A stretch of DNA of 64,000 bases from Charina bottae. Taxonomy: Eukaryota > Chordata > Lepidosauria > Squamata > Charinaidae. Each line of letters opens with the position of its first letter. Positions within the stretch are counted from its first letter, which is position 1. Below the pieces are notes generated by a model. That model made no database searches, was not told the origin of the DNA, and was given only the letters and a program-made list of their open reading frames with translations. A program made the position numbers and the translations under genes. Shown here piece by piece: positions 41,700 to 53,145 of the stretch. The DNA is taken from assembly GCA_023362775.1 (NCBI GenBank), contig JALMGJ010000002.1, positions 109,175,981-109,239,980 on the forward strand. Reading direction: 5' to 3'.

Positions 41700-43818
41700 A
41701 ACAGTTATCAGCACATTTTAGAAAATACTTTTAAGTTACTTTCACGATCCAAGGCCAGCAATTTAATTCATATAATTCCATTTCAATGTGTTTTATTGAA
41801 AGGTACTCTTGTTGCTTACAGGCATAATAGGAGTTTTTCATAACCGGTTTATTCCTCTTTGGCAGTGTAAACATCTTCATCTTGAATATGATTCATTTTC
41901 AATCTTTAGATAGCAAAGGCATATTAGATACAATCATTCAATTTAATAACATCTATAAAAAATCATAGTCTGAGGAAACATCCCATCAGTTTTGTTCTGA
42001 AGAGCAGCTAGCAATGAGGTAGAAGTAAATGGTTTGTACAACATGCTGGGTTAAACCAAAAACAAGTCTTCAGATTTCTGTAATTACAGCAATTCTAAGT
42101 TTGTTACTTTGATTCTAACATACAAGCCAGTCAGCTTTAAGTGAGCCATTAAGACAACATAAAGTTACACCAAAGGCATATGAACTAAAATTTAGGTCAG
42201 AATTGTTGCATTATCTTTTCCAGTTTTCCTTGTGGCAGTTTAAATCGAACCAGTAAAACACCCATACAAGAACTTAGGTAGAATACTAATTTGAACACAA
42301 TACAGCTAGAAACAGACATTATTGGGAGAAGTGATTTAAAGAAACCCAAGTCAAAAAGCTATTGAACATGTTGACAGCTGCTTTAACAGATCACTGCTGT
42401 GCAGCAAGGCTGCTGTCTAACAACTGTTGCCTCCTTAGTCCATTAACATTCAAGAAATCATGATGCACAGAGTTAACTTGTGCTGGTTTGCCCACCTCAA
42501 TTATCCATTTGAATCAGCTGATAATTATAAACAGAATGAGCAAAATAAAAACCCTGCCTGATTTTTATTAGCGTCAGCTGTGAGAGTTCTTCCTAGTAGA
42601 ACACATTCCAACTTTTGGCTGAACAATGCAGCATACACTATGGCAGAATACAAATACATTCTCAAGTTGAAAAGATAATTAAAACTGCTTAAAGTGGCCT
42701 AGCACTAAATCCTATGCTTTGAAGTCCATTTAACACAATGTTTTTTGATGCTAATCCAAATCCACAGAAACATTCCCTAAAATATATGCTAAATACAAAC
42801 ATATAGAACTTTCTATGCTTCTAACAGCAAGGACTAAAACAGTTTTAACGATCCAAACCAGGGAAGTGCAGTAAAATTAGCTTTGGTTCACAGTGAAACG
42901 CAGAGGTCTCAAATCCTGCTTAATTTGTCTCACCAATTTTGGTGCATGCAAGCTGAACTAAAGACGGAAGCAAGATGGGCTAGCTCTAGAATGTTAATTC
43001 TATTTTTAGACATTGCCCACATTCTCAGCTGGTGCCTGACTTGCATTCAATTTCCACAGTGAATATTACCTAGTTTCCAACTTCTTTCAAATACATTTTG
43101 CTAGCATCTGAACTGTTATGTTAAAAAAATGTATTCTTTATGTTAACACACTGAAAATACAGACCACTAAATCTAGCCCTTGCAAGCAGTATGACCTAGG
43201 GCCAACATATCTTTCTGTTCCAAACTTCTAATGTGCATCATGGTTTCTAGGAATTGTCTAATTTTGGATTAATTTGGAGTTTTAAGTTAGTTTCCTATCA
43301 ATCATTATTACCATCACCATGAACCAGATACAGCAGCATGCTTTCCTTTAATGATGTTCCTACTTTCACTAGAGCTCTACATTCATGTTTTACTAGTTTA
43401 AAGATGGTTTCTCAATATGTCTAGATTATGCTCACTTTCAGCCAACATTTAGTCCAGAAGTACAGTATTTAGCAGAACTATTAAGGATCAAGCTCTACTA
43501 CACACATTTCACATTTCCAGAGGGCGGACCAAAGCAAAATCAGCTGACTTGTTTGCATTTTAGTCCCAAGCATTGTTTTATAAAAATGTCTTCAGTTTTA
43601 TTAAGAAACTTGAGAGGTTTAAGAACAGTCTCATGGCAACATGCTATATTGTTGTATAGTTCAGAGGCAAAAAATGTAGCTGCAGCTTAATATTCATAAA
43701 ATCAGACTTTCCATAGGTCAGACATATCCAACAAATTCTCTGCTTCAGCACAAGAAAGCTTCTCAGTTGAACATATGTTGCCAGGCAATGTCCCATCCAC
43801 TCTTCTTCAGGATTGCCC
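41700..43818 (-). other. CCNG1: probable CCNG1 3'UTR exon
   Basis: On the minus strand an acceptor CCTTTGATTTAG ends at 43819, and the exon would begin GGGCAATCCTGAAGAAG at 43818. It pairs with a donor three bases after the CCNG1 stop. The 2 kb below lacks repeats, which fits a conserved UTR. Candidate polyadenylation signals (AATAAA on the minus strand) lie at 43597-43602 and further down. The true 3' end is unknown. Confidence 0.5.
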
Positions 43819-44015
43819 CTAAATCAAAGGAAGTTTTAAAATTAGTATTGTAACATAAAATATGCTTATGCAAAAGAGTGGGTTGAATTAGCATTGTTTA
43901 CAAGTAGTAATTTTTAAAAGAACAAACAGGAATTTATCTCTTTTGAAGATTCCCATTTTAAAGATTCCATTATTCCATTTCTATGCTGTTGAACAAAACT
44001 GGTGTTTATCTACAT

Positions 44016-44316
44016 CAGGGTTTCTCAACCAGGGTTCCGTGGAACCCTAGAGTTCAGCAAGAGGTCACTAGGGGTTCCCTGGGAGATCGCGATTTATTTT
44101 AAAAATTATTTCAAATTCCGGCAACTTCACATTACAGAGGTAAGTTTCATTCTTTATTTTTAGTTTAAGAACACTGTTAATACAGGCCTACACATGAAAC
44201 AAATATAATAATTTTGTAACTTCTGGCCTATATTTGAGCCTGAATGTGCAGTGGTTCCTCGAGGTCTGAAAAATATTTCAAGGGTTCCTCCAGGGCAAAG
44301 GGGCTGAGAAAGGCTG
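44016..44316 (+). mobile_element. hAT-type MITE (CAGGGTTTCTCAACCAGGGT)
   Basis: It starts CAGGGTTTCTCAACC and ends GGGGCTGAGAAAGGCTG, with a perfect 8-bp duplication ATCTACAT (44008-44015, 44317-44324). 301 bp, in the CCNG1 3'UTR intron. Confidence 0.9.
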
Positions 44317-44778
44317 ATCTACATTAATCTTTGTTGAGTCCACTGTCATAAACCCCATCCAGCAACAACCCTATCAGCAGGGCATTACTGGAATGAAAGT
44401 CTAAAATATCTGGCGGGTTCCTGGTTTTTGCAGATATGAACTCTTTATTCTCCCATTAATAAAGATCTTTAAGATTACAGGTAGTCCTCACTTACTGACC
44501 ACAATTGGGACTAACAAATCCATCGCTAAGCGATGCAGTCGTAAAGTGAAATATCACATGACCACGCCCACTTACAAAGTCAGTTCCAACTGTGGTTAAG
44601 TGAGACATCACGTGACCGCAACTTACAATTTTACTGCTGGCTTCTCCAATTGACTGCCTGTAAGCAGCAGGCTGTGAAGCTCACAAATAGCAATCACATG
44701 ACTGTGAGGACACTGTGATAGTTATAAATGTGTGGCAGTTGCAAAGTGCCCAAATGGCAATCATGTGACCACGGGGAC

Positions 44779-45467
44779 TGTCACGGTGTGGATTGCAAAC
44801 ACAGCAGACAACTGGGTTCGAATTCCACATCCTGCCACTCAATTAAGGGTTAGATACGTGTAAGGATTAGAGATGGGTTGATGTAGAGTAGATGCGGGGA
44901 AAAGGGGGTGGAATGGGCACATTCCAGTGTAGTCATTAGAGAAACGGAACTGAAACAGACTGTCAAGGTCAGCACCATTCTTATCATCCGAGAATGTCCA
45001 CAAGTGAACAGAAAAGGGGAGGAGGTGAAAATGAGGAGGAAAAGTACTGGAGATTGACAACGCTGGAATGGGCTAGAACGTTAGAGCAGAGCTTTCCAAA
45101 CTTTTCTTGTTGGTGACACACACCGGCGCCAGCGCGGTGGTGACGCACACAGGTGTGTCGCGCAAAACCCGGAAGCGCTGATGGCACACTGCCACGCAAG
45201 GCGGTGCACCATCAGCGCTTCCGGGTTTTTGCGCGACACACCTGCACACCGCAGGCGACACAGTACTGTGTCGCAACACAGAGTTTGGAAAGCTATGCGT
45301 TAGAGAGTGGGCATGATTTAATTGGAAAATATGCTCGGGCGGGCTTTTAATTCATAACTTCAACTTGGATTTATGCATACTTGTTCTAATAAACAGCTTT
45401 TCCCTTTGGCTTAAATAGCTTCTGGTGAACGTTACTGATATTAGGATTTAAGGCTATGATCCTCACA
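44779..45467 (+). mobile_element. solo LTR of an endogenous retroelement, interrupted by a hAT copy
   Basis: It starts TGTCACGGTGTGG and ends ATGATCCTCACA, with a perfect 5-bp duplication GGGAC (44774-44778, 45468-45472). An AATAAA lies at 45388-45393. Net length is about 470 bp once the hAT copy (45087-45297) and its duplication are removed. No internal retroviral coding region is present. Confidence 0.85.
45087..45297 (+). mobile_element. hAT family copy, 211 bp
   Basis: It starts CAGAGCTTTCCAAAC and ends GTTTGGAAAGCTATG, with a perfect 8-bp duplication CGTTAGAG (45079-45086, 45298-45305). The core is a strong hairpin: cccggaagcgctgatggc / ccatcagcgcttccggg. Confidence 0.94.
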
Positions 45468-45877
45468 GGGACACTGAAACGGTTGTAAGTTGATGGACCA
45501 GCTGTAAAGAGTACTTTTTCACCGTTGTTGTAACTTCAAATGGTTGCTAAACAGGGAAGTCGTTAAGTGAGGACTACTTGCATAGTGAAGCACATTAGGA
45601 ACTTTGAGGGTATAGAATTGACACTATATTTCAATAGGCCTTCAACATGTTTTCCTTAGAGATACCTAGAGATAAGTATTTCTCAAACGTATAGACTTTT
45701 ATTCTTACAGAAATACATCTTCCAGATTCCTAAAAAAAAAAAAAGTGCTGCAACTTTTACACTAGTTTATTTCAACTCAAGAAGTCAGTATAGTTAAAAA
45801 TTCTACAATTTTTTTTATGGTCTAGCTTATGAATTATTCCTATGATGCTGAGTCAACACTTTTAGAAAACTCACCTT

Positions 45878-46069
45878 TTAGGGACCAGTTTCTGGGATAG
45901 TGGGAAGATGGGCAATTCTGTAATAACTATGTTTCAGTTGCCGGGCTGTGCGACCAGATACAATCCATTTTAGCTTTTGTCCACTTGGCCTGGAGCATTT
46001 GCTTGAGGAATATTCTGAGAGGCACTTTGACACAAGTTCCTTCCAAAAGGAGAATTCTCTACTATTTAT
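45878..46069 (-). CDS. CCNG1: CCNG1 last coding exon
   Basis: 192 nt with stop TAA at 45880-45878, INSREFSFWKELVSKCLSEY through HLPTIPETGP. Acceptor TTTTCTGCAG. The exon itself continues to 45875, where GTGAGT begins. Confidence 0.96.
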   Translation of the reverse strand: MNSREFSFWKELVSKCLSEYSSSKCSRPSGQKLKWIVSGRTARQLKHSYYRIAHLPTIPETGP

Positions 46070-49000
46070 CTGCAGAAAACAAATTTGGAAATTAAAAACC
46101 AATCAGTACCACTCAGGAGCAACAAAATACATGTCAGTGATAACCAGGTGACACATAATAACCTAGAAAGTTCATACCAGTGAAACAATTACCTATGCTT
46201 TCATTTATCATATAAGTTTAAAAATTGTTATTCAGTACACAATTTTAGTTTACTTCAGAGCATTTTAGGTTGTGTTATGACAAGAAAGCATTTTTAATAT
46301 AAAAATTTGGAGATGTAAATAAGAGGTTAAAAACTGATTTATTACAGGAAGATACACCAAAATGCAAGCAGGTTCACAATAAATTGTTAGTACCTGTCAT
46401 AAAAAAAATAATGTGCAGTGTTTTAGGTAAATAATTAAAGAGGGAATTCTAGAATGAAGATTTTACCACAGATAAACATTTTAGAAGGATAAAAAGATAC
46501 AGAACTGTATTTTTAAAGTGATCTGAGATATTAGTGTCTAGAAAATAATTATACATGTAAAATAAAGCAGTATATTTTTGAGATAACAAATTTCTCAAAC
46601 ATGAGACTGAGTATTAAGTTAGTAATTTACAACAAAAGATAGTTATGCATCAGAGAAAAAATTAAGAGTTAAAATTTATATATCAATATATTCATATAAG
46701 TGTGTGTGTGTGTATATATATATATAAAATTGATTCATTCACAAATATATTCCAAAAATAATAAAATATGTTCCAAATCTAGAAGAAACTAATAAGGCCC
46801 TCTCTCATACACTCACCAAATGTATCTCTAATAGTGAAAACTCCAAGAGGAGAAGGGCCCTTCCAAAAGGTTTAAAGACTTAAGTTCACTCACAAGTAGG
46901 AATGGAATCATTTAAATAGCTTGAATCCAAATTGTTTAAAGATTTAAAAGTAGTAACAAATATTTTGAATTGTGCCGAGAAATATGAAAGCCAGTATGTT
47001 TCCTACAATTAAACCCACTTCATTGCCACAGACTGAATAATCTGACCTTTCCAAACACTTTTAGAACAGAGAAATGACCAGTCAGTTTTAAGACTTGAAA
47101 TTTTCTACAGGTGGTCTTTAGGAAATATAGCTCCTGTTGAGTTATCAAAGGCCTGACATTTTAAGTCTCTTATTGCTAAAAAAAATAGAGTTATGTTTTT
47201 GATATTACCATTTAAGTCTTCTGTACTATAATCTAAGGTAAGAATTAGCCAGCTAATATATAACCAGGTGGATCAAACAAAGTAAAACCCATAAACTTAC
47301 ACACATTTTAATATAATGTGATCTGAAAAACAAGGATTATTTAGTGCAGAGCTTTCCAAACTGTGTGTCACGACACAAAGGTGTGTCGCCTGCGGGGCCC
47401 AGATGTGTTGCGTCAAAACCTGGAAGCGCTGATGGCGCACCATCAGCGCTTCCGGGTTTTCCCGCGGCGACACACCAATGGCGGCGTGTGAAAATCTGAA
47501 AGCGCCGCAGCCACGGCGGTGCGCAAAAATTGAAAGCGGCAGCAGCGCTTCCGGGTTTTTGCACGCCGCCGCAATGGCGGCGCTTCCGGGTTTTCCCACG
47601 GTGACACACCAACGGTGGCGCGCAAAAAATGAAAGCGGCAGCAGCGCTTCCAGGTTTTTGCGCACTGCCGCAACGGCGGCACTTCCGGGTTTTCCCACGG
47701 CGACACACCAACGGTGGTTGGTGTGTCGCCGCGGGAAAACTTTGGAAAGCCCCAATTTCGTGTGTTATATTGGACCACATAGTGTGGCTAATTCAACAAA
47801 TCATGGTTAATTTATGTATTAGTCTATGAATCTCACTATACTTCCAAAAAGGTTTCTAAATTACTAAACCTCTAAGCTGTGGAACCTTTAAAATTTTCAT
47901 TCACATCATTTATACTTAGCTGGCCCGTCACCACTGCCCAAATATCAGCACCCTTAATCCAAAACTATACATACATACATACATACATACATACATACAT
48001 ACATACATACAATCCCGCCTTTATTATTTTTATAAATAACTCAAGGCGGCGAACGTACCTAATACTCCTTCCTCCTCCTATTTTCTCCACAACAACCACC
48101 CTGTGAGGTGAGTTGGGCTGTGTGTGTTTGACTGGCCCAGGGTCACCCAGCCGGCTTCCATGCCTAAGGCGGGACTAGAACTGTCTCCTGGTTTCTAGCC
48201 CGTTACCTTAACCACTAGACCAAACTGGCTGTTTATCCTATTTTCTAGTGTCAGGTTTGCCCTTTAACTACCATTCTGCTGAGCAAATAGAGGGGCACTA
48301 AAGGGACTTTCTACTTGGAAGTCTAGCCAGTTCTTCCATTCTATTTAACAATTAATTAAAACAATGAGAACTGTTGAACTGCACAATTTGCTGGGACAAG
48401 AGTTAAGCCACATATTTTAATATTTGCAAAATAGCCAGTGTGTTATCAAAGATATTTACAAGGAACTGAAACTGTGGCCCCAAACATGTATCTGAGATAC
48501 CTTCACAAAAGTTTCCCCCCAAAACTGTCAAGCTATAATTCTAAAGTTATTCAGGAGGAAGTGTTCTCCTGAAAATTATTCCATTTCCCTTGCCACCTAC
48601 ATAGCTATTTCTGTCTTCCTCTAATCTAACCGTACCAAACATTTTTAGATGAAAGCAACCCTTGAATGATACCTAGCCTCTTGACAAGTCAGTCATAATA
48701 TTTCTAAGATAACAAAGTTAATTCATAGTTAAGACATCAGACAGACAAACATTTAATTATGGCCTACCTTGGAATGTATTCGGAGACATTGTATCATTTC
48801 AACCAATTCTGGCATTTTCTCCTCTTCAGCTTCTAGAACCATTATTGAAAGTGCCAACACTGAAGGCTAGTGGAAGACAAAATAATTAAGATCAATTATG
48901 TTAAGCTTTTGCAAAATTCTAACTGCTGAATTGATCACTGTTAATTGATCATGGTGCTTACCTTTGCTTTTGAAATAACAATTCTGCAGTGGCAGGCCTT

Positions 49001-51608
49001 TAGTCGGGCTTCAAGTCTCTCTAAATTAAGCTTATTGTTCCTGTGATAAAACAAGGCTTAATTTGTTGGCTTTCAATATTTCTATATAAGGATTATTTAT
49101 AAATAAACTGAGTAATTACAAGATATAAAAAACTAACTTAATGTCATAAAGTAATATTTGAGCTTAAATCAAAAATACATTTACCTAATATTTGCCAACA
49201 CAGCTCTAAATTCTCATAAAATTATAAAATTACATCTAAATACAACTGTGTTTCACTCATATTTAAAAATAATCAAGTTCAACAGTAGTTCATGGGATGA
49301 GATGGTTAGATAGCATCACCGATGTAACGAACATGAATTTGAGTAAACTCCGGGAGGCAGTGGAGGACAGGAAGGCCTGGCGTGCTATGGTCCATGAGGT
49401 CACAAAGAGTCGGACACGACTAAACGACTGAACAACAAACAAAGTTATCTTGGGCAGTCATGGTCTAAGGAAATTTAAACCCTTTGATTTCTGATGGCTT
49501 CTAATAGAGTAAACTTGATCAACTTTCTTGGAAATTTCAAGGGAGGTGTCTGCTAATACAATGTACAGACTTAGATTCAGACCATCCCATACCTCCAACT
49601 TCATGGTCCATGAGGTCACAAAGAGTCGGACACGACTAAACGACTGAACAACAACAAACTAAGGAAGAGAATCTTTGGTAGATAAATCAGACACTCTTGT
49701 TCAGAAACTTGCTCTGAGTGAGTAGCTATACAGGATTAGAAAAATTGAGTGACAGTTGCCCTTTATTTTCTGGTTTTCATTTGGTTCCTCCATCCAGTTC
49801 TGGTACCATATTCAAAGCCAGACAAACAGATTTCCCATTGAATTCTGCAGGATTCAAGTAACTCAGGTTATTAGAGAGTTAACTCTGTTGCATTTGTTTG
49901 TCTGCAGATGAGGTACATTTGTATGAGATATGTTTTTCTAGAAACCTCAAAGGCCACTTACAGAAAGTTACTACTTGAGGGGCTAGGAAAAGTAATTCCA
50001 CTCCATAAGCACTGCTTTAATAACCATGATTATATTTTTTATATTTTAAATCGTTACTTAATTTGTATTTTAATCTATTTATAATTGTACATTATTGATT
50101 ATATTTTGTTGTAAACCACCCAGAGTCCCCCTTGGGGGAGTTGGGCGGTGATAAATTTGATTAAATAAATAAAATAAAATAAAATGATGGCATGACACTG
50201 TGAATGGTATTACACAAAAATAAGTGATATTTATTCAACCCTGTTTCAGTTAACTCAAATCTGATAGGATTATTGTAACATTTCAACCTGCTGTGTGGGA
50301 GTAATAGAATTGTACCACATCACAGCCTTGTTGTAAACATTAATTAAATTAACTTCTTAAAGCCAGACTGTCCATCTGCTGTAATGTACATATAGCAATA
50401 CATTTATGCATGAGTCTTGGGGGCATTGTTTAACAGTTTCCACCGTATGGTTAAAATCTGAATTGAAAATGCACAACTGGATTATTTTAAAAGGGGAGTG
50501 AACAGATTCTTAGATATTTACTATCCTCCTAGGACACTAGGACATTTCCTCTCTATAAACCTATCTCTTTGCTTTAAAGGAATTGTCAATTCCAAAATGG
50601 TCCTGAAAAGGAGACTTACTTTTCACAGTTGATGCTGTCACACAGAATTGAACAATAAAGTTGCAGAAAGTGGAAGGCAGTTGTTGCTTTTACTTTTCCA
50701 TGTAACTTCTCTAAAAGAATTTCCTCCATTCTCATCAGGTCACAAGCAGTAAACCGATACTGACTTATTCGGATTAAGTCAGTAGCTAATGGAACATTAC
50801 TCTCTTCTTCTATGACTTTCACAGCCAGGTAAAAACAACTTAAGCCAACACAGCCCAAGTGTTTTGGCTGTACCTAGAAGAAAAGGGAGACTTTGAGTTG
50901 AAGCCTACAGTACACCTTGCTTTACATACAGACTGCAACTCTACCAGAGTAAGTATTATTTAACTCAATAGGGCTTTTGACTCAAAAATGTTAAGATTGA
51001 CTGCTTTTTAATCTATGTAAGAAAAGGTTGCTGTAAGCCCAATTGTTAAGCTATTTTCTTCTATGCTGTTTTAAACTTTTAGTATGTTTACATTTACAGG
51101 GTTGCTGTTGTGGGGAAAATAGGAGGAGGAAGGAATATTTGGTATGTTCGCCGCCTTGAGTTATTTATAAAAATAATTAATAAAGGCGGGATAATAAATA
51201 AATAATAAGATTGCAAACTAACGCTGTAATGATAAAATTCTCCTTAGCAGCTGGAGACTTAAAAAACAAATTAGCAGCGATCTGTGAAAGCTTATGTCAA
51301 AATAGAAATAAACTGGCTTATAACTTCATAGTCTAAAGACCTACCTTCATTTTCGATAAAAAACGGTCTAAGTAATTCACAGCAAGAGAAAATGTCTCTG
51401 TGCGAAAGCCAAAGAACTGAATTAAACTAAGCAGGTCTTTCACTTCAAAATCCCGCAATCTCGCTGTCATCCGGAGCCCGTTATCATGAGCCAATTCAAT
51501 TATTCTCAGGCCACAGAGCTTTGGCTGGGATCTTAATTCCTGCTCAAGCAGCCCCTTGAGCTGCAGCAGTAACTCCAGACTTCCATTTGTTGCAACCGTA
51601 TCAATCAT
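45878..51608 (-). CDS. CCNG1: CCNG1 (cyclin G1), complete coding region
   Basis: Cyclin G1 is a p53-induced atypical cyclin that binds PP2A B' subunits and acts on MDM2. Five coding exons on the minus strand, 51345-51608, 50620-50873, 48962-49040, 48768-48866 and 45878-46069, join into 295 codons plus stop, as in human. The start MIDTVATNGSLELLLQLKGL lies directly at the acceptor (TTTCAG|ATG). The cyclin box covers about residues 20-170: NGLRMTARLRDFEVKDLLSL, TETFSLAVNYLDRFLSKMK, LGCVGLSCFYLAVK, LIRISQYRFTACDLMRME. The C-terminus has WIVSGRTARQLKHSYYRI and ends IPETGP. All introns are GT-AG. A non-coding first exon probably lies near 52.4-52.7 kb, and an intron follows three bases after the stop. 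Confidence 0.97.
46070..47346. other. CCNG1 intron, with TG/TA microsatellite at 46700-46727
   Basis: AT-rich intron without recognised repeats other than the short (TG)n(TA)n run. Confidence 0.55.
47347..47754 (+). mobile_element. hAT family copy, 408 bp
   Basis: It starts CAGAGCTTTCCAAACTGTGT and ends ACTTTGGAAAGCCCCA. Flanks ATTTAGTG (47339-47346) and ATTTCGTG (47755-47762) differ at one base. The core repeats gcagcgcttccgggttttt blocks in both orientations. Confidence 0.9.
47967..48232 (-). mobile_element. (CATA)n microsatellite and tRNA-derived SINE, minus strand
   Basis: About ten CATA units (47967-48010) adjoin a SINE read on the minus strand: the plus strand shows aatcccgcctttattatttt, ctgtgaggtgagttgggctg, catgcctaaggcgggactag and ccttaaccactagaccaaac. 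This is the best-preserved copy of the SINE in the window. Confidence 0.9.
48768..48866 (-). CDS. CCNG1: CCNG1 fourth coding exon
   Basis: 99 nt, PSVLALSIMVLEAEEEKMPE then LVEMIQCLRIHSK; acceptor TTCCACTAG, donor GTAGGC. The intron before it is only 95 bp. Confidence 0.95.
48962..49040 (-). CDS. CCNG1: CCNG1 third coding exon
   Basis: 79 nt, NNKLNLERLEARLKACHCRI then VISKAK; acceptor TTATCACAG, donor GTAAGC. Confidence 0.95.
49293..49437 (+). mobile_element. RTE-BovB LINE 3' end
   Basis: gatggttagatagcatcacc, gaatttgagtaaactccggg, ggcctggcgtgctatggtcc and aagagtcggacacgactaaa form the canonical BovB 3' end. It lies in a CCNG1 intron. Confidence 0.9.
49604..49655 (+). repeat. second copy of the last 50 bp of the BovB end
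   Basis: catggtccatgaggtcacaa to gactgaacaacaa repeats 49387-49437 essentially without change, about 215 bp downstream. Either a small tandem duplication or a BovB-mobilised fragment. Confidence 0.85.
49690..50260 (+). repeat. diverged repeat, copy A, carrying an L2 tail at 50035-50190
   Basis: It shares ordered blocks with 52775-53145: ggtagaYaaatcaga, agctataYag, attctgcaggattca, agagagttaac, atatgtttttctag, ggtattacaca and ataagtgatattta. The L2 tail (cacccagagtcccccttggg, A-rich end) is a later insertion. Possibly an old LTR; ends are undefined. Confidence 0.65.
50620..50873 (-). CDS. CCNG1: CCNG1 second coding exon
   Basis: 254 nt, VQPKHLGCVGLSCFYLAVK through YCSILCDSINCE, ends in phase 2; acceptor TTCTTCTAG, donor GTAAGT. 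Confidence 0.95.
51105..51205 (+). mobile_element. tRNA-derived SINE tail, plus strand
   Basis: aaaataggaggaggaaggaa, tatgttcgccgccttgagtt and aataaaggcgggataataaa are the complement of the SINE tails at 19966 and 47985. The tRNA head is missing. Confidence 0.8.
51345..51608 (-). CDS. CCNG1: CCNG1 first coding exon
   Basis: 264 nt, 88 codons, MIDTVATNGS through LDRFLSKMK; acceptor TTTCAG immediately before ATG; donor GTAGGT. Confidence 0.96.
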
Positions 51609-52430
51609 CTGAAATACAAAACTTAGATCAGGACTACTTCAAGACAGACACTTAAATCAGAGAAGTTTGTGATTTTGCCACCTTTTACAAAGCAGTAAAG
51701 CTTTGAAACATTTGAAGCTACTGTTATACTATAAAGGGCCTATGATTTAAGCCTTTAAAACACTATAAAGAGAGCAGCACATACAACAGGATGAAGCCCT
51801 GAATTTATTTATCAGTCCACTAACTCTGTATTAGTTACAGAGCACTATTGTGAGTGTCATCTTGACTCCCTGACTATGAAGTTCCTTGCTTTCTCCTGTA
51901 GGAAAAGGTCAACTATAATTTATTAGAAGATCCTTACATAAGAGATCTATTAAATTAGCCTGCCGCTATCTAGCGTCCTCTAGAAGTGCTGGGCTTGACT
52001 GCGCTGCCAATGGGCTAGCAGAACTAAATGGGTGTTTGGTTGGGAGAGGCTGAATTAAGTGTTGCCACGTTTAACAGCATAAATATAACAAGTAACATTT
52101 TAATAATAATATTCTCTGCCCCAGCTGGCTTTATCTCACTCACTTTCCTTTCGGGAATCCTTATTTGGAAAATATGGATATTAACGGGAAATCTTTCACT
52201 TCTTCTTCTCTTTCGCCCCCTCTTCTTACTTTGCATTATTTCCGTTGATAGACACAGGAGTTATTATTGCACTTAAGTAGACCATGCTAGTAATCTCTTA
52301 CTCTAACGACACCAACTTCAAAGTCATGTCCGGACTTGCCCTCTCGACTCATACGCTGACAGCCACCCACCAGCAAGATACAGGCTAGGGTGAAATAAAT
52401 AGCCTATCTCCCGGAACTCCAGCCCCTTAC
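51609..52430. other. CCNG1 intron 1
   Basis: Unique sequence between the first coding exon and the putative non-coding exon. Frames on both strands (52024-52276) have no recognisable domain. Confidence 0.5.
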
Positions 52431-52760
52431 CTTTTATCCCAGGAAAAATACAGACGGTCGGAGAGCCCTCGGATAACCCGAGTCGGAGTTGAAACAAAAA
52501 ATAAACTATTGACTTTTAAAATAAATATATAAATAGCCACCTCCAGAAATTTCTTTTTAAAAAAATAATAAATTAGCCTTTTATTTATTTATTTTACAAA
52601 AGCACAGAACTCGCAGTGGCGCCTGCAGCTTTGAGTAAGACACGCGAAGGTTCTCCACCTTTCTGTTCCGGAGAAAACTGGATTCTGCAGGCGGACACTA
52701 CTCCTGCTTACTCCAAACTCCGCCCCGGCGTTTATAGAAAATATGAGGATTCTTCCGATT
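52431..52760 (-). promoter_or_regulatory. putative CCNG1 non-coding exon 1 and core promoter
   Basis: On the minus strand a TATA-like CTATAAACGCC lies near 52727-52737, and a donor-like AAAAG|GTAAGG sits at 52431/52430. The stretch between is partly GC-rich (cagctttgag, ctcgcagtggcg) and partly AT-rich. Because the first coding exon starts exactly at its ATG, all of the 5'UTR must come from an upstream exon. Confidence 0.45.
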
Positions 52761-52774
52761 GGCTACTGTCCTGA

Positions 52775-53145
52775 TCTGGTAGACAAATCAGAGCCTCTCG
52801 TCCCGCAGGGAATGAGAAGCTATATAGAGTTAGGAAATTTGAGCGCCTATTGCGCTTTAGTTTCTTCATTCGTCTCGGGTGCTGCAATCACCGGCAGATA
52901 AATACGCTTTCCTTTGTGTTCGGCGGGATTCAGTTGTTTAGAGAGAGTTAACTTTTGTTGCAGCCTGAGGTAGATTTGTACAGGATATGTTTTTCTAGAA
53001 GCAAGGCAAGGAAATCCCACTCCGCAAGCCCTGGTTTACCATTCCTTGGAGCGCGACTGAGTGAATAAAGGTATTACACAGACACAACAATCATAAGTGA
53101 TATTTAGTCAAGCGTTCGTTTCGGTGGGATGTCCTTCATGCCTTG
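52775..53145 (+). repeat. diverged repeat, copy B, next to the CCNG1 promoter
   Basis: Same block order as copy A at 49690-50260 (see there), without the L2 insertion. A TATA-like gctatatagag near 52820 and the R-like gcgctttagtttcttcattc make an LTR or a divergent promoter possible. Neither is proven. Confidence 0.6.

Larger units (their letters stand above)
44478..45580 (+). mobile_element. DNA transposon copy (CAGGTAGTCCTC type) split by a solo LTR
   Basis: Ends CAGGTAGTCCTCACTTACTG and GTTAAGTGAGGACTACTTG are inverted repeats; the same family as 17060-17218. The LTR at 44779-45467 interrupts it; the halves rejoin as gggacactgaaac. Confidence 0.85.

Noticed and set aside
44800..44832. tRNA-like B box (gggttcgaattcc) in 44.8 kb
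   Set aside because: No A box or cloverleaf at the right distance, and the site is inside a solo LTR with clear ends.
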